A stretch of DNA of 64,000 nucleotides, from assembly GCF_036346855.1 (NCBI RefSeq), contig NZ_CP107841.1, forward strand, positions 4,220,001-4,284,000. Direction: 5' to 3'. Source of the stretch: Streptomyces europaeiscabiei (lineage in GTDB: Bacteria > Actinomycetota > Actinomycetes > Streptomycetales > Streptomycetaceae). The notes beneath the pieces are model-generated. The model did no database searches. It had not been told where the DNA came from and worked only from the letters and a program-made list of their open reading frames with translations. This document shows positions 63,230 to 64,000 of this stretch, piece by piece (within the stretch, counting starts at the first letter, position 1; every line of letters begins with the position of its first letter). Position numbers and translations under genes: made by a program.

Positions 63230-64000
63230 ATGGGATTACATACGGAGAAGGCTGTCTCACCCACCACAGGAGAGGTCACCTGGCTACTCGTGGACGAGGC
63301 GACCTACTGCCCTCATCCCGAGGCACGGGAGTTCTCGCTCTACTTGCGAGGTGCGGGACGCTCACCGCAGACGCAACGCGCCTACATCCCTCGTATCGGG
63401 CGCTTCCTCAATTGGTGCGCGGGACGGGACACGGACTGGAGGGCCGTCGGACTCGGCGACATGACCCGGTTCAAGTTCCACGTCGAGCGGACACCGACCC
63501 GGCATGGACGATTCCCATCGGCAAAGACCGTCAACGCCGTCCTCACCGCCGTCTGTGAGTTCCTCCGTTTCTGCGCTGTACAGGGTCATGTTGCCCAAGA
63601 GGTCGCCGCACGGCTGAGTGAGCCGCGCTTCCTGACCTCGCCGCCAAGCGGCTTCGACCCGGGAGAAGGCGGCCGGCACCTCATGATCAAGGCTCGCGTC
63701 CTGAAGGCGCCCGAGATCGAAACAGCACCCGCGATTCTCACCCCGCCCCAGGTCAGGGAGGTGCTGGAGGCAGCCCGTTCGGCCCGGGACCGGCTGCTCC
63801 TGACGGTGCTCGTAGAAGGGGGCCTGCGGATCGGCGAGGCTCTCGGACTGCGGCGGGAGGACATGCACCTGCTGCCCGACTCAACGCATCTGGGCTGCTG
63901 TACACGCGGCGCCCATCTGCATGTCCGCCCCAGGCAGGACAATGTGAACGGCGCGCGGGTGAAGGCAGGCCGCCATCGGATGGTTCCGCTGACCACGGGA
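63230..64000 (+). CDS. Tyrosine recombinase/integrase, Tn554/RIT type, 3' end cut off
   Basis: At least 257 residues from the ATG at 63230, open to the right edge. The N-terminal SAM-like domain ([39 protein letters not shown]) is followed by the start of the catalytic domain: [20 protein letters not shown], then [20 protein letters not shown] with the first catalytic Arg (about residue 200) and [20 protein letters not shown]. The DN-NGARVK pattern is typical of Tn554 TnpA/TnpB and of recombinases-in-trio. The second and third recombinases would lie to the right. The third codon is TTA (63236-63238), so translation should depend on bldA. Codon use is less GC-biased than in neighbours. Confidence 0.85.
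   Translation, partial: MGLHTEKAVSPTTGEVTWLLVDEATYCPHPEAREFSLYLRGAGRSPQTQRAYIPRIGRFLNWCAGRDTDWRAVGLGDMTRFKFHVERTPTRHGRFPSAKTVNAVLTAVCEFLRFCAVQGHVAQEVAARLSEPRFLTSPPSGFDPGEGGRHLMIKARVLKAPEIETAPAILTPPQVREVLEAARSARDRLLLTVLVEGGLRIGEALGLRREDMHLLPDSTHLGCCTRGAHLHVRPRQDNVNGARVKAGRHRMVPLTTG

Overview
The window is chromosomal DNA from a high-GC actinomycete, almost certainly a Streptomyces. Codon use is strongly GC-biased, GTG starts and 4-bp ATGA/GTGA gene overlaps are frequent, and there is a complete UUA-reading tRNA-Leu of the bldA type. The gene order (purK, gtrA, two-component pair, sigI module, hutI/hutF/hutU, cystathionine beta-synthase, thiolase, bldA, ABC transporter, cfa-like gene, ndh, ppx, DUF501, divIC, eno, rpfA, P450, mazG) is what I know of the conserved Streptomyces core, so most of the window is housekeeping rather than accessory.

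Layout. 1-6.3 kb: purK (cut by the left edge), a GtrA membrane protein, a histidine kinase/response regulator pair and a POT peptide transporter. 6.4-11.3 kb: an array of exactly 23-bp tandem repeats carrying CACGTG cores, two exported proteins (one with an Ig-like domain and one with LPQTG), and a partner-switching set of anti-sigma kinase, STAS antagonist and SigB-family sigma factor. 11.5-13.7 kb: a sigma-like/zinc-finger/membrane/ricin-lectin fusion. 13.7-19.3 kb: a translationally coupled histidine-utilisation operon (hutU, an M20 amidohydrolase, hutF, hutI) with an inverted repeat over its promoter. 19.5-24.5 kb: a PLP decarboxylase, an unusual cluster of three roadblock proteins and one PATAN-like protein, and a lipoprotein. 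24.8-28.6 kb: a membrane protein, an RpiR regulator coupled to an ammonia-lyase homologue whose MIO triad is missing, and a decayed FG-GAP gene.

28.6-41.8 kb: a small membrane protein, cystathionine beta-synthase, SGNH esterase, 24-bp tandem repeats, thiolase, a SseB-like protein, small conserved genes, a Bax-inhibitor-1 protein, bldA and an ABC exporter of the MacB/FtsX type. 41.8-49 kb: cyclopropane synthase-like methyltransferase, type II NADH dehydrogenase with a Rex-like operator upstream, ppx/GppA, DUF501, divIC and enolase. 49-58.9 kb: rpfA with a c-di-AMP (ydaO-type) leader, a second Rpf gene, P450, mazG, a SurA-like lipoprotein, DUF1906 protein, Ser/Thr kinase and membrane protein. 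59-62.6 kb: a stand-alone HsdM-HsdS-like fusion with an altered catalytic motif, and two exported proteins. At the right edge an HNH nuclease gene loses its 5' end where a Tn554/RIT-type tyrosine recombinase gene with a TTA codon begins. This looks like the left end of an inserted mobile element.

Function. Several modules deal with cell-envelope sensing and remodelling (Rpf enzymes, lectin-sensor, LPQTG protein, BI-1, DivIC) and with nitrogen and redox metabolism (hut genes, ndh). Dispersed copies of a GGGGCGCGGGGAACTGCGCG-type intergenic element mark many gene boundaries.
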